Counted from the first letter of the stretch, positions 1 to 5,890 are shown. The stretch is 10,213 bases of DNA from Pseudobdellovibrionaceae bacterium (GCA_913776405.1 CAJYOV010000354.1:1-10213); one strand, 5' to 3'. Translations and numbers: made by a program. Notes: generated by a model from the letters alone, not told the origin.

Positions 1-69
1 GTGAGGTGTTTAAGATTCTTGGAAGTAGCTTCTTTAAGCTCGCAGTCTCAAACCCCCGCCCGAGCCTGC

Positions 70-1218
70 CTAATTCCGTGTCTTCCACTTTATTCTTCGT
101 AGAATTTTAGCTTTGATGAGAGCTTCGATCAAAGCTCTCTTATCGGCTGGGCCGGCCTTAGCGAAAGCCTGGTTCGCTAGCCAGGCTTGCTCGCTCCATA
201 CGGCGTCATCGCGCTTTCTGAGCGCCTTAAGTATGTTCGCCACCTCAGGCCGACGGTCAGACTCATTTGTCCGCTCATAGCCAGCTTGGATCGAATAACG
301 AAGCGCAACCATCTCTGAAGTCCAAAGGATCGCCGTGAAAGCCTCGATGTCGAAATCTCGCTCAGCCAGATGCGCAACCATCAACTGTAACGCATGATCA
401 CTGAGATCCTCGATCGATGAGATTTGAAACTGACGAAGGGCCTCGTGAATAAGAATGAGAGCTTGCGATTCACGATCGTAGCTGTCCCAGGCCGGCGAGG
501 AAATTAAGACACCGTATTGAGGAAGGTATAAAGCTACGGTACCAACGTAAGCATTTCGGTTTTCGAAACCCTCTGGAGCTACGTAGCGGCCCAGGACTTC
601 GAAGAGATGTGACGTGCGCAAAAACGAGGTCTCACGGAGTGCAGTCTTCAGATTATTCAAGAATGGCTCGACCGCTCGCTTACGGCCCACCGCTCCAGCC
701 GCTTTGGCCTGAGCTCGCTCGATAAGCTCGACGGCACGCTCGATTGCCTGCTTGTCCGACGCTCTTAGGCCTTCAAATTCTGGATAGGTTTCCTCAGGTA
801 ACCCGCAATCGCGCCCGATGATCCGGTCGGTCCGCGAAGCAATCTCAGGGTGCAGCATGAGCAAGTCGAGAAAGATCGGACACTGGCCGCGATTGAATTG
901 GACGCCTGTTCCACCGCCGCTCCCGTCGCCTGGGCCCGCTTTCCGAGACTTGAGAGTATTCAGCATTTCTCCACGAGACGATCGAAGCAGAACTGGTAAC
1001 GGAATCCGATCATCCAATGACTTGATTTGCCCGCCTCTCAGATCGTCCTTTTTAATCGAGGGCGTCGAATCCTTTAGAAGTGGCACGGTGGCTAGTCTGC
1101 ATCGCTCTAGCGTTCCGTAATCAGCTCTACAAATGGCGCGGTCCGGGGAATCAACGCCCTGGGCATGAGCAGAAAGCGCAAGGCAGATTAAACTTAGAAG
1201 CAATTTGAAGAGATGCAT
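70..1218 (-). CDS. Secreted orphan protein with HEALR motif
   Basis: I do not recognise a named family. The 382-residue product starts with a clear Sec signal peptide (hydrophobic residues 5-16, likely cut after AHA at 17-19), so it should be periplasmic or exported. The mature part has four Cys (30, 40, 113, 138) that could form two disulfides, a Gly-rich linker (GDGSGGGTG, about 97-105), an Ala/Glu/Arg-rich predicted helix (150-185), and a hydrophobic stretch ending in LILIHEALRQ (HEALR at 258-262). HExxR only partly resembles a zincin HExxH site, so a protease role is not supported. The ATG at 1216-1218 is chosen because the signal peptide begins there and no in-frame start lies just upstream; no Shine-Dalgarno is visible. 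It lies about 115 bp downstream of the regulator on the same strand. The ORF is confident, the function unknown. Confidence 0.85.
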   Translation of the reverse strand: MHLFKLLLSLICLALSAHAQGVDSPDRAICRADYGTLERCRLATVPLLKDSTPSIKKDDLRGGQIKSLDDRIPLPVLLRSSRGEMLNTLKSRKAGPGDGSGGGTGVQFNRGQCPIFLDLLMLHPEIASRTDRIIGRDCGLPEETYPEFEGLRASDKQAIERAVELIERAQAKAAGAVGRKRAVEPFLNNLKTALRETSFLRTSHLFEVLGRYVAPEGFENRNAYVGTVALYLPQYGVLISSPAWDSYDRESQALILIHEALRQFQISSIEDLSDHALQLMVAHLAERDFDIEAFTAILWTSEMVALRYSIQAGYERTNESDRRPEVANILKALRKRDDAVWSEQAWLANQAFAKAGPADKRALIEALIKAKILRRIKWKTRN

Positions 1219-1334
1219 GAGGGCAACACGATGCCAAGTCTGTACCCAGTCGCTAATTCACCCAGATTGTCTCGTTTGACCTGGAGTCAGTCGCTCTCCG
1301 CAGAGCTGACGTTAATCGGCGAATCGTAAAGAAA

Positions 1335-2171
1335 TTAGACAGCCTTCTTAAGCTCTAGAATTTCGAAGTAATCAAGACAGAATGAATAAAGCGTCTCTTC
1401 CTTCGATGGTGCCGCTTTAGCCTGCACCTCTTTGATTGCGTCCACGAGAAACGAGCGAATCTGCAGCGCATCTTGATGTGAGAGTGTAACGACATACGAG
1501 TAGTGCAAATCGTGCGACTTTTCTGAGTCTAGAGATTTGAGTGCCTGAAGTCGCCAGTTCGAGTGATTGCGGGTAACCATGGAGTGATCGCTTGAGAGCA
1601 GAACCTGTTGCTTTGTTGAATGAAGAAATCGATCTCCCTTGCGCTCGACCAAATTTCTCGAAACTAAGAACTCGAGTGCGTTAGACACTGTCTCTACCGG
1701 AAGAGTTAGAGCAGCAGCCAGTGCATCTCGAGTTTGCAGAGTTGGGATCGAGACCGCGACGCGAATCGCTGCAAAATACCAATGGCTGTAGTACTTCATA
1801 TGGTCTTCAGGAGACAGAAGCGTACGGCTTTCCATGTCGGCCTTGATAGCCAAGCGCCGATTCAGAATGACCTTCATCTGATCTCTGAAGTTTGCCTTGA
1901 GCGTTTCTGTTCCAGCGCGCGCAAACAGAATCATAAGAAGGAAGTACTGGGTCTCTTCCTTGTTTAGCTTCAAGTAAGCACTCAGCCGTTCAGCCTGCTC
2001 AAGGCTCAAATGACTCGCTTCCGCACTGCCGAGGACTTTTGTTAGGAAACCTTTCTGACAGTTCATGGCCTCAGCCATTCTTGCGCGAATGCCCCGCCCG
2101 TTTTTGCCTTGGGCGCGAATGTAGGCAAGCAGGTAACCCCGATAGCTCTGATATTCAAAAACAGGTTTCAC
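1335..2171 (-). CDS. TIGR02147/DUF4423 family transcriptional regulator-like protein
   Basis: The 278-residue protein has the features of the TIGR02147 paralogous family, common in Bdellovibrio-like bacteria and Fibrobacter: an N-terminal FEYQSYRGYL motif (5-14), a helix-turn-helix-like segment (about 27-72, with GFLTKVL), a second winged-helix-like segment (about 147-184, ending VERKGDRF), and a C-terminal FCLDYFEIL (264-272) matching the conserved family end. It lacks a signal peptide and should be cytosolic. Family members are thought to act in transcription, but the target is unknown. It starts with GTG at 2169-2171, supported by AAAGGA at 2180-2185 spaced 8 nt away. It is transcribed divergently from the two exported-protein genes at 2305-3447, which makes them candidate targets by position only. 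The family call rests on remembered motifs, not a search. Confidence 0.85.
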   Translation of the reverse strand: MKPVFEYQSYRGYLLAYIRAQGKNGRGIRARMAEAMNCQKGFLTKVLGSAEASHLSLEQAERLSAYLKLNKEETQYFLLMILFARAGTETLKANFRDQMKVILNRRLAIKADMESRTLLSPEDHMKYYSHWYFAAIRVAVSIPTLQTRDALAAALTLPVETVSNALEFLVSRNLVERKGDRFLHSTKQQVLLSSDHSMVTRNHSNWRLQALKSLDSEKSHDLHYSYVVTLSHQDALQIRSFLVDAIKEVQAKAAPSKEETLYSFCLDYFEILELKKAV

Positions 2172-2179
2172 GATTGATT

Positions 2180-2185
2180 TCCTTT
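2180..2185 (-). promoter_or_regulatory. Ribosome binding site deciding a GTG start
   Basis: AAAGGA on the minus strand lies 8 nt upstream of the GTG at 2169-2171. It supports a GTG rather than an internal ATG as the start of the TIGR02147-type gene. Confidence 0.6.
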
Positions 2186-2304
2186 ATTTAAGGCTCGAAC
2201 GTTTCTCTGACGACTACATTATCGGCGTTTTGTTGACCAATTTTAGCTCGAACACGCCGCGCTGCGCCATTAGGATGCATCAACTCTTAAATCGAAAGGT
2301 TCAC

Positions 2305-2703
2305 ATGAAAACGGCACTCATTTTCGCACTCGTAGCGGCAACCTCAACGGCAATCGCTTCGACAGAAAATTCTGTCTCCCTAACCGCAAAGCTCGAGTGT
2401 TCAGTAAAGGAGTTTTCAGGCGGCAAAAAAGACATCTCATACATTGCGAGCGCCGAGGCAAAAAGCGGCCGCCTAGTAATCAATAATCAGTTAAAGATGC
2501 GACCTGAAATAAAAATGGGCGCGGTCGCAACATTCATGCAGCATCCGCGCGGCGAAAAAGAGCCGGCGATCATCGTTTCAATTACACCAGAGAACGGAGT
2601 ACGTTTCGGCACCTGCGGAATCGGCGACGCTTCAATCGTTTATGGTGACTCTGACTGGAGCGTGATGATCTCGGATTGCGCTGTTAAATACGTTCAGAAT
2701 TAA
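2305..2703 (+). CDS. Small exported protein, unknown function
   Basis: The 132-residue product begins MKTALIFALVAATSTAIAST, a typical Sec signal peptide cut near residue 18-19, so the mature protein of about 113 residues is exported. It has three Cys (32, 104, 125) and looks beta-rich, with alternating strands around 84-94 and 100-124. The start at 2305 is preferred over an upstream in-frame ATG at 2230: AAAGG at 2295-2299 sits 5 nt before it and the signal peptide begins there. It is first in a two-gene unit; the next gene starts 31 nt after the stop. The gap contains AAGGCCTT followed by a T run (about 2708-2719), too short a palindrome to call a terminator. The divergent regulator at 1335-2171 shares its upstream region. 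No known family recognised. Confidence 0.82.
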   Translation: MKTALIFALVAATSTAIASTENSVSLTAKLECSVKEFSGGKKDISYIASAEAKSGRLVINNQLKMRPEIKMGAVATFMQHPRGEKEPAIIVSITPENGVRFGTCGIGDASIVYGDSDWSVMISDCAVKYVQN

Positions 2704-2733
2704 TTCGAAGGCCTTTTTTCCCGGAGATAACCA

Positions 2734-3447
2734 ATGAAAATGCATTTGCTAATCGCGAGTTTATTTCTATCGTTCGTTTTTATATCAAACGCAGAAGCTA
2801 CAAACAGATCACCCCTAGAGGTTTGCTCGAGAATGCCGACCACTGGTCAAAAAGCTGTCTGCTACACGCAAGTGTCCGGTGAGATGACGGAAGTAGGATA
2901 TCTTTGGGATTGCCGTCTCCTACCAAATGATACTCTTCGAGTTACGTGCTTTGAAAAGGCGATCGCTGCGAAAAACTCAGTACGTAAAAACGGAGTCACA
3001 AGACTGCAGCAAGAAGTTCTGAATCAATTCGTAGAGCTTTGCGGAGGGTTGCCATCTGGCATTCGCGGAGACTGTGTTGAGAACGCCTTTGCAAAATCTT
3101 ATCTGCCACGAGAGTACATCGAGTTTAGCTATTCAGTTTACACGTCCTGCAAGGGACTTCACAGAGATGACTCAAAATTCGCATGCTTCAGAGACGGAAT
3201 CGTTAGCGGGTTCGCAAACATGTCTTACGACGAATGGAGCCGCCGTTTAGTTCACCATTTCAAATCTGACTGCGACAATCGCTCGACACCAGATGCTGTC
3301 GCCTGCTACGCGACCTCAATCGGAGGATCCGTTAACTCAAGTCGGAGCATCTATAGAGCTTATGAATGCGCAGTTTCAAACGCGTCGCTCGATGAGAGAA
3401 TGTCATGCATCAATGTGAATCTCGCTCTTGCGTCTGAAGGTAATTGA
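2734..3447 (+). CDS. Exported Cys-pair repeat protein (six C-x10-12-C units)
   Basis: The 237-residue product has a signal peptide (hydrophobic 5-18, cut near ANA/EAT at 18-23). All twelve Cys of the mature chain fall into six pairs: 31/43, 60/72, 103/114, 139/151, 180/191 and 212/225. Each unit reads roughly C-(R/K/G)-x-L-P-x(5)-x-x-C-(F/Y/V)-x-x-(A/G)-(I/F/V), with the second Cys followed by an aromatic or hydrophobic residue and a short helix. The regular spacing suggests a solenoid of small helical hairpins, each closed by a disulfide, folding in the oxidising periplasm or outside the cell. GGAG at 2723-2726 precedes the ATG by 7 nt. It is probably co-transcribed with the 2305-2703 gene. 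I know no named family with this exact pattern; it superficially recalls other Cys-paired helical repeats, but the spacing is its own. Confidence 0.88.
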   Translation: MKMHLLIASLFLSFVFISNAEATNRSPLEVCSRMPTTGQKAVCYTQVSGEMTEVGYLWDCRLLPNDTLRVTCFEKAIAAKNSVRKNGVTRLQQEVLNQFVELCGGLPSGIRGDCVENAFAKSYLPREYIEFSYSVYTSCKGLHRDDSKFACFRDGIVSGFANMSYDEWSRRLVHHFKSDCDNRSTPDAVACYATSIGGSVNSSRSIYRAYECAVSNASLDERMSCINVNLALASEGN

Positions 3448-3800
3448 TTTAGTTTATCCCACTGCTCCTCAAACTAGCTCTTAGTTCTCGAGCGTGGGCA
3501 TATACGGCGATTTCTTTGGCTAGTAACCCGGTTCTCTAAAACGCCCGTTCCGTGCCCGCGCGCATGGGCGGCGTGACTCAGCAACAACTCGTCTTCCCAA
3601 GCTCGCTAGTGACTCTACTTTCGAGCGCGCTCGACGAGAAGAATCTTTAAAAAAGCTCTTCAGAAGCCCCTAATACCATTCAGGCGAATGCACATGAGCC
3701 ATCCAAGCGAGAGCTCGCAGAGGTCGCAGCTGTGAAGGCGAAGTGGAAATGCGTTTCGGTCGCAGAGCGATCCGAGCAAGCAGCATTTCCAATTCGCGCT

Positions 3801-3827
3801 ATCAGAAGTTCTTTAAGAGCTTCTGAT
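3801..3827. repeat. 27-nt near-palindrome over a stop codon
   Basis: The sequence differs from its own reverse complement only at the centre and at one pair that would be a G-U wobble in RNA, giving a stem of about 12 bp with a tiny loop. It covers the last codons (KLLKNF) and the stop of the remnant frame at 3802-3957. The identical 27 nt recur at 5289-5315. No T tract follows on either strand, so it is not a standard intrinsic terminator. Confidence 0.7.
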
Positions 3828-3957
3828 ACCATTTCGGCACACAGCCCTCACAAGACTTCCTGAAACTTCGGTTGAAGATCGCGTACAATCCGGCGACGAC
3901 AACGAGCACTCGCCCATTTAAGATCTCAAGACAAAGCAAAATCGCAAACGCGTTCAT
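3802..3957 (-). pseudogene. C-terminal remnant (or 51-aa small protein) of a membrane protein, copy 1
   Basis: On the minus strand this frame reads 51 residues from ATG at 3955-3957 to TGA at 3802-3804: a hydrophobic helix (AFAILL, LEILNGRVLVVVAGLYA), a basic stretch FNRSFRK, then EGCVPKWYQKLLKNF. The frame at 5290-5469 encodes nearly the same sequence (44 of 52 aligned residues identical). Most codon differences between the copies are synonymous, so the ancestor was under protein-level selection. Immediately upstream is an in-frame TGA (TGA GGG ATG) where the other copy has CAA, so this looks like the 3' end of a longer gene that has decayed. A free-standing small membrane protein is the alternative; GAGGG directly abuts the ATG, too close for a good ribosome binding site. 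Family not recognised. Confidence 0.55.
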
Positions 3958-4072
3958 CCCTCACGGACGTTGTGCGTTCGACTGCCTGAGTAAGGCCATC
4001 AAAAGCTGGGTTCAGGAACTCTCGTTTCTGAGAGAACCTTCCTGACCACCGCAAACGCTCCATTCCTAAATG

Positions 4073-4097
4073 AAAAAGGCCCGCTTTCGCGAGCCTT
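4073..4097 (-). terminator. Intrinsic terminator after the 4239-4799 gene
   Basis: On the minus strand, AAGGC (4093-4097), a mismatch and CGC pair across a GAAA loop with GCG and GCCTT (4076-4080), and the transcript then continues into a U run (A4073-A4077 on plus). It lies about 140 nt beyond the stop of the exported gene on the same strand. It has the same plan (GGC, one mismatch, 3-bp stem, tetraloop) as the terminator at 6597-6624. Confidence 0.7.
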
Positions 4098-4238
4098 CGT
4101 GACTGTCGGTCGACAAGGTAAAAAGTGATTCAGGACGGAATGATGGTTACAGCTGCGTTCGAATCTTCTTTGCAAATAGTAAGGCCTCTCACTGAGAGGC
4201 AGACAGGCCTCTTGATTCCAACGCCCTAGCTGTAGCGC

Positions 4239-4799
4239 CTACGGACTGAACGGGCCTTCAGCCGTGGACACAAGCTTAAGTTCACATGCATGCCCCCAGA
4301 CATTTCGTGTGTAAGAACATTTCACAAGAGAGCCGCGCACTTCGTATGCAGTCGGGTGCATCTCCACGCTAGCTCCAGCCTTGACCATTGCTTTCAGAAG
4401 GGCTTTCGCAGTGGTGCCCTTAAACAAGACGGTGTTGATTCGGCCGAGAGCCGAATCAGTTGTGGTTCCGGCTCTCATCTCAACGAACTCGGCAGATTTA
4501 ATTTTAATATCCATCGTGTCACTGAAAGAGCCGATTTCTAAGCGGCCTCCACGAAGCTTTTTAGAGCCGTTACTTCCCGTTTCCAACGCGCCAGCTTTAG
4601 TAAGGTAGGCATCAATCTCTTTTATTACGCCTGTGTCGCTGCCCATGACTTTGATTACTAGGCAGTCTGCTGGATCCTTATGGTTATATCCGCGGCATGG
4701 AGTCAAACTGACAGAGTCACGATCATAGGCAGACTTAGCGTTTGCAAAAGAGCCTAGAGAGGCTGCGACCATCAAAGCGGAAATAAAAACTGTTTTCAT
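4239..4799 (-). CDS. Exported protein with two Cys pairs, unknown function
   Basis: The 186-residue product begins MKTVFISALMVAASLGSFANA, a signal peptide cut near residue 21, so it is exported. Four Cys form two close pairs, PCRGYNHKDPADC (35/46) near the N-terminus and KCSYTRNVWGHAC (161/172) near the C-terminus, the latter possibly closing a loop. The middle (55-150) looks like mixed alpha/beta. The start is supported by GAGGA at 4808-4812, 8 nt before the ATG. The gene stands alone, bracketed by the two copies of the duplicated element (3671-3957 and 5159-5445), and is followed by a terminator at 4073-4097. It resembles the 2305-2703 product only in general style (MKT start, Cys pairs, small size). 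No known family recognised. Confidence 0.85.
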   Translation of the reverse strand: MKTVFISALMVAASLGSFANAKSAYDRDSVSLTPCRGYNHKDPADCLVIKVMGSDTGVIKEIDAYLTKAGALETGSNGSKKLRGGRLEIGSFSDTMDIKIKSAEFVEMRAGTTTDSALGRINTVLFKGTTAKALLKAMVKAGASVEMHPTAYEVRGSLVKCSYTRNVWGHACELKLVSTAEGPFSP

Positions 4800-5158
4800 T
4801 TATTTTATCCTCGAATTTGTGAGGAGTCTAACGGTCTAGCGTTCTCAGTTCGAGGAGAAGTTTTACACAGTAGAGTTTGCTCGATTAAAAGACTGCAGGA
4901 ACGCGGCAGCACGCGACAGAATCAACCAGCTCCAAAAGTTCCACGAGTATTCACAAACCTAATGTCACCTTGTCGCTGGCCGCGCTTGTTGAACGAGCTT
5001 TATCGAGCGCTCAAAGCAGATCACCATCGAGCACTCCACCGCGTCCGACCGCCTTCGCCTTCTCAACCGCATCCTGGTAAATTCAACGATCGATTAAAAG
5101 CTTTATGCATAAAGCCTGGCAGTCTTCCTTCGCAGTATCGACGCTCCGATCAAGCCTC
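4800..5158. other. Gene-poor stretch left of the second element copy
   Basis: About 360 bases without a convincing gene. The leftmost 100 bases should hold the promoter of the minus-strand 4239-4799 gene, but I see no clear -35/-10 pair. The minus strand at 5083-5190 carries a 35-residue frame described separately. A plus-strand open frame spans 4962-5324 but runs antisense through the repeat core and is not supported as coding. Confidence 0.5.
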
Positions 5159-5190
5159 TGATACCATTCAGGCGAATGCACATGAGCCAT
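5083..5190 (-). pseudogene. Short frame with HSPEWYQRL motif
   Basis: From ATG at 5188-5190 the minus strand reads 35 residues to TGA at 5083-5085, beginning MAHVHSPEWYQRL and ending CIKLLIDR. A TAG directly precedes the ATG in frame. The equivalent place in copy 1 has the same MAHVHSPEWY, but a CAG-to-TAG change stops it after the Tyr. The PxWYQ(R/K)L part resembles the end of the neighbouring remnant frames (PKWYQKLL) and the HSPKWRKRL frame at 5517-5630. It is either a tiny protein or debris of a gene family; I cannot assign a function. Confidence 0.3.
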
Positions 5191-5445
5191 CTAAGCGAGA
5201 GCTCCGAGAGATCGCAGCTGTGAAGGCGAAGTGGAAATGCGTTTCGGTCGCAGAGCGATCCAAGCAAGCAGCATTTCCAATTCGCGCTATCAGAAGTTCT
5301 TTAAGAGCTTCTGATACCAGCTAGGCATACAACCCTCACGAGCCTTTCTGAAACTCCGGTTGAACACCGCATACAGTCCGGCGACGACAACGAGCACTCG
5401 CCCGTTTAAAATTTCGAGAAACAGCAGAATTGCGAACGCTGTGAT
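5159..5445 (-). repeat. Duplicated element, copy 2
   Basis: Second copy of the segment at 3671-3957. Here both boundaries of the 153-bp core keep the exact 10-mer TCTGATACCA (5157-5166 and 5310-5319). The nested hairpin is present (TGGAAATGC at 5232-5240, GCATTTCCA at 5271-5279), as is the 27-nt near-palindrome (5289-5315). The core matches copy 1 at about 97%, the flank 5320-5445 at about 80%. Direct repeats at the two ends fit recombination or duplication of a 153-bp unit, but no target-site duplication or transposase is visible. Confidence 0.85.
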
Positions 5446-5469
5446 CCCTTGTGGACGCGTCTGCGAAAC
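5290..5469 (-). pseudogene. C-terminal remnant of the same membrane protein, copy 2
   Basis: On the minus strand the frame is open for 59 residues from just after an in-frame TGA (5470-5472) to TGA at 5290-5292, but it has no suitable start: copy 1's ATG is ATC here. It reads ...RPQGITAFAILL, then LEILNGRVLVVVAGLYA, FNRSFRK and EGCMPSWYQKLLKNF. It is homologous to the frame at 3802-3957. The conserved hydrophobic segment followed by a basic cluster suggests one membrane-spanning helix with a cytoplasmic basic tail. The missing start and the upstream stop make it a fragment of a formerly longer gene. Confidence 0.6.
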
Positions 5470-5483
5470 TCACTTCCGCAGAC
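5459..5483. repeat. Inverted repeat, GTCTGCG arms
   Basis: GTCTGCG (5459-5465) and CGCAGAC (5477-5483) form a perfect 7-bp stem with an 11-nt loop. The same arm word recurs in the hairpin at 5550-5579. Confidence 0.6.
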
Positions 5484-5516
5484 ATCAGAGGACTCAATTC
5501 CAGCAAAAGTTGGTCA

Positions 5517-5630
5517 TCAAAAGTCGGGGTCGACTTTAACGACATAAGCGTCTGCGTGGGGGTATTTTTTCACGCAGACACATTGACCAACCTTCAGTCT
5601 CTTACGCCATTTTGGTGAATGCAAAACTCT
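5517..5630 (-). pseudogene. Short frame with HSPKWRKRL motif
   Basis: The minus strand is open for 37 residues between in-frame TGAs, reading RVLHSPKWRKRLKVGQ and ending DAYVVKVDPDF. There is no ATG; TTG at 5622-5624 is the only candidate start. HSPKWRKRL resembles HSPEWYQRL at 5083-5190, and the underlying DNA is also similar (about 19 of 26 positions). It looks like a further degraded relative. The hairpin at 5550-5579 lies inside it. Confidence 0.25.
5550..5579. repeat. Inverted repeat, GTCTGCGTG arms
   Basis: GTCTGCGTG (5550-5558) and CACGCAGAC (5571-5579) form a perfect 9-bp stem around the 12-nt loop GGGGTATTTTTT. The T run lies in the loop rather than after the stem, unlike a terminator. 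Confidence 0.65.
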
Positions 5631-5689
5631 TCAGTCGAGCGAAGGGCAAGACACAACAGCGACTAAATGGAATGACGGAGCGATTAAGA

Positions 5690-5746
5690 CGGATTTAACT
5701 TCCCAGCTCAACACTTGCTGGTGAGCAACTAGGGAAGTTAAATCCG
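5690..5746. repeat. 15-bp perfect inverted repeat
   Basis: Arms at 5690-5704 (CGGATTTAACTTCCC) and 5732-5746 are perfect reverse complements. The 27-nt interior can fold again (GCTCA/TGAGC, or TTGCT/AGCAA around GGTG). No T tract follows. Confidence 0.75.
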
Positions 5747-5800
5747 CGTTTGTCATTTTCATATGCGCGACGACTTTCGGTCGCGAGGGGTTTAAGTCTT

Positions 5801-5832
5801 TGAGGTCGGGATTCAAACTCTGAGGTCGGGAT
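5801..5832. repeat. Direct repeat TGAGGTCGGGAT, period 20
   Basis: TGAGGTCGGGAT occurs at 5801-5812 and again at 5821-5832, separated by 8 nt. The 20-nt spacing, about two helical turns, would suit paired binding of a protein, but no partner is evident. Confidence 0.55.
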
Positions 5833-5890
5833 ATGGTTGTGGTCTGACCAGTGACCGCTTTCGGTTTAAATCCTGGCGGATAAGAAATCG

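Larger units (their letters stand above)
3671..3957 (-). repeat. Duplicated element, copy 1
   Basis: This segment recurs at 5159-5445 in the same orientation, offset 1488 bp. By hand alignment, 3673-3831 matches 5161-5319 with five mismatches in 159 bp, while the adjoining 3832-3957 matches 5320-5445 at only about 80%. The identity step falls exactly at TCTGATACCA (3822-3831); a degenerate partner (CCTAATACCA) lies 153 bp away at 3669-3678. The core contains a nested hairpin: TGGAAATGC (3744-3752) with GCATTTCCA (3783-3791), and inside it GGTCGC/GCGATCC. It also contains a 27-nt near-palindrome at 3801-3827. The minus orientation is assigned because the remnant frame reads that way. Whether it is mobile, a recombination site or gene-converted is not known. 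Confidence 0.85.
3448..4238. other. Gene-poor stretch with first copy of duplicated element
   Basis: No convincing full gene lies in these 791 bases. 3448-3670 shows nothing I can assign beyond short GC-rich inverted words. 3671-3957 is copy 1 of the duplicated element. 3958-4072 continues upstream of its remnant frame and holds a compound hairpin (TCAGGAA at 4012-4018 with TTCCTGA at 4039-4045, inner CTCTC/GAGAG). 4073-4097 is a terminator. A 7-bp inverted repeat (GCCTCTC/GAGAGGC, 4184-4200, loop 3) lies just downstream of the 4239-4799 gene but lacks a T tract. Confidence 0.6.

Noticed and set aside
258..1120. Metalloprotease call for the 382-residue protein
   Set aside because: Only HExxR is present, with no HExxH and no recognisable third ligand.
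2230..2304. N-terminal extension of the 2305-2703 protein
   Set aside because: The upstream ATG has no ribosome binding site and would bury the signal peptide behind 25 unrelated residues.
4184..4200. GCCTCTC/GAGAGGC hairpin as the terminator of the 4239-4799 gene
   Set aside because: No U run follows on the minus strand; the hairpin at 4073-4097 is a better terminator.
4962..5324. 120-codon plus-strand open frame
   Set aside because: It runs antisense through the repeat core and the remnant membrane frame. Its codon differences between the copies show no synonymous bias, and there is no ribosome binding site or domain.
3671..5445. Integron attC sites or a cassette array
   Set aside because: The gene-plus-conserved-3'-hairpin layout is suggestive, but I see no GTTRRRY/RYYYAAC core pair at the ends and no integrase gene in the window.
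5336..5545. 69-codon minus-strand open frame starting MSLKSTPTFDD
   Set aside because: It overlaps the conserved remnant membrane frame in another phase, and copy 1 does not preserve it beyond a few residues.
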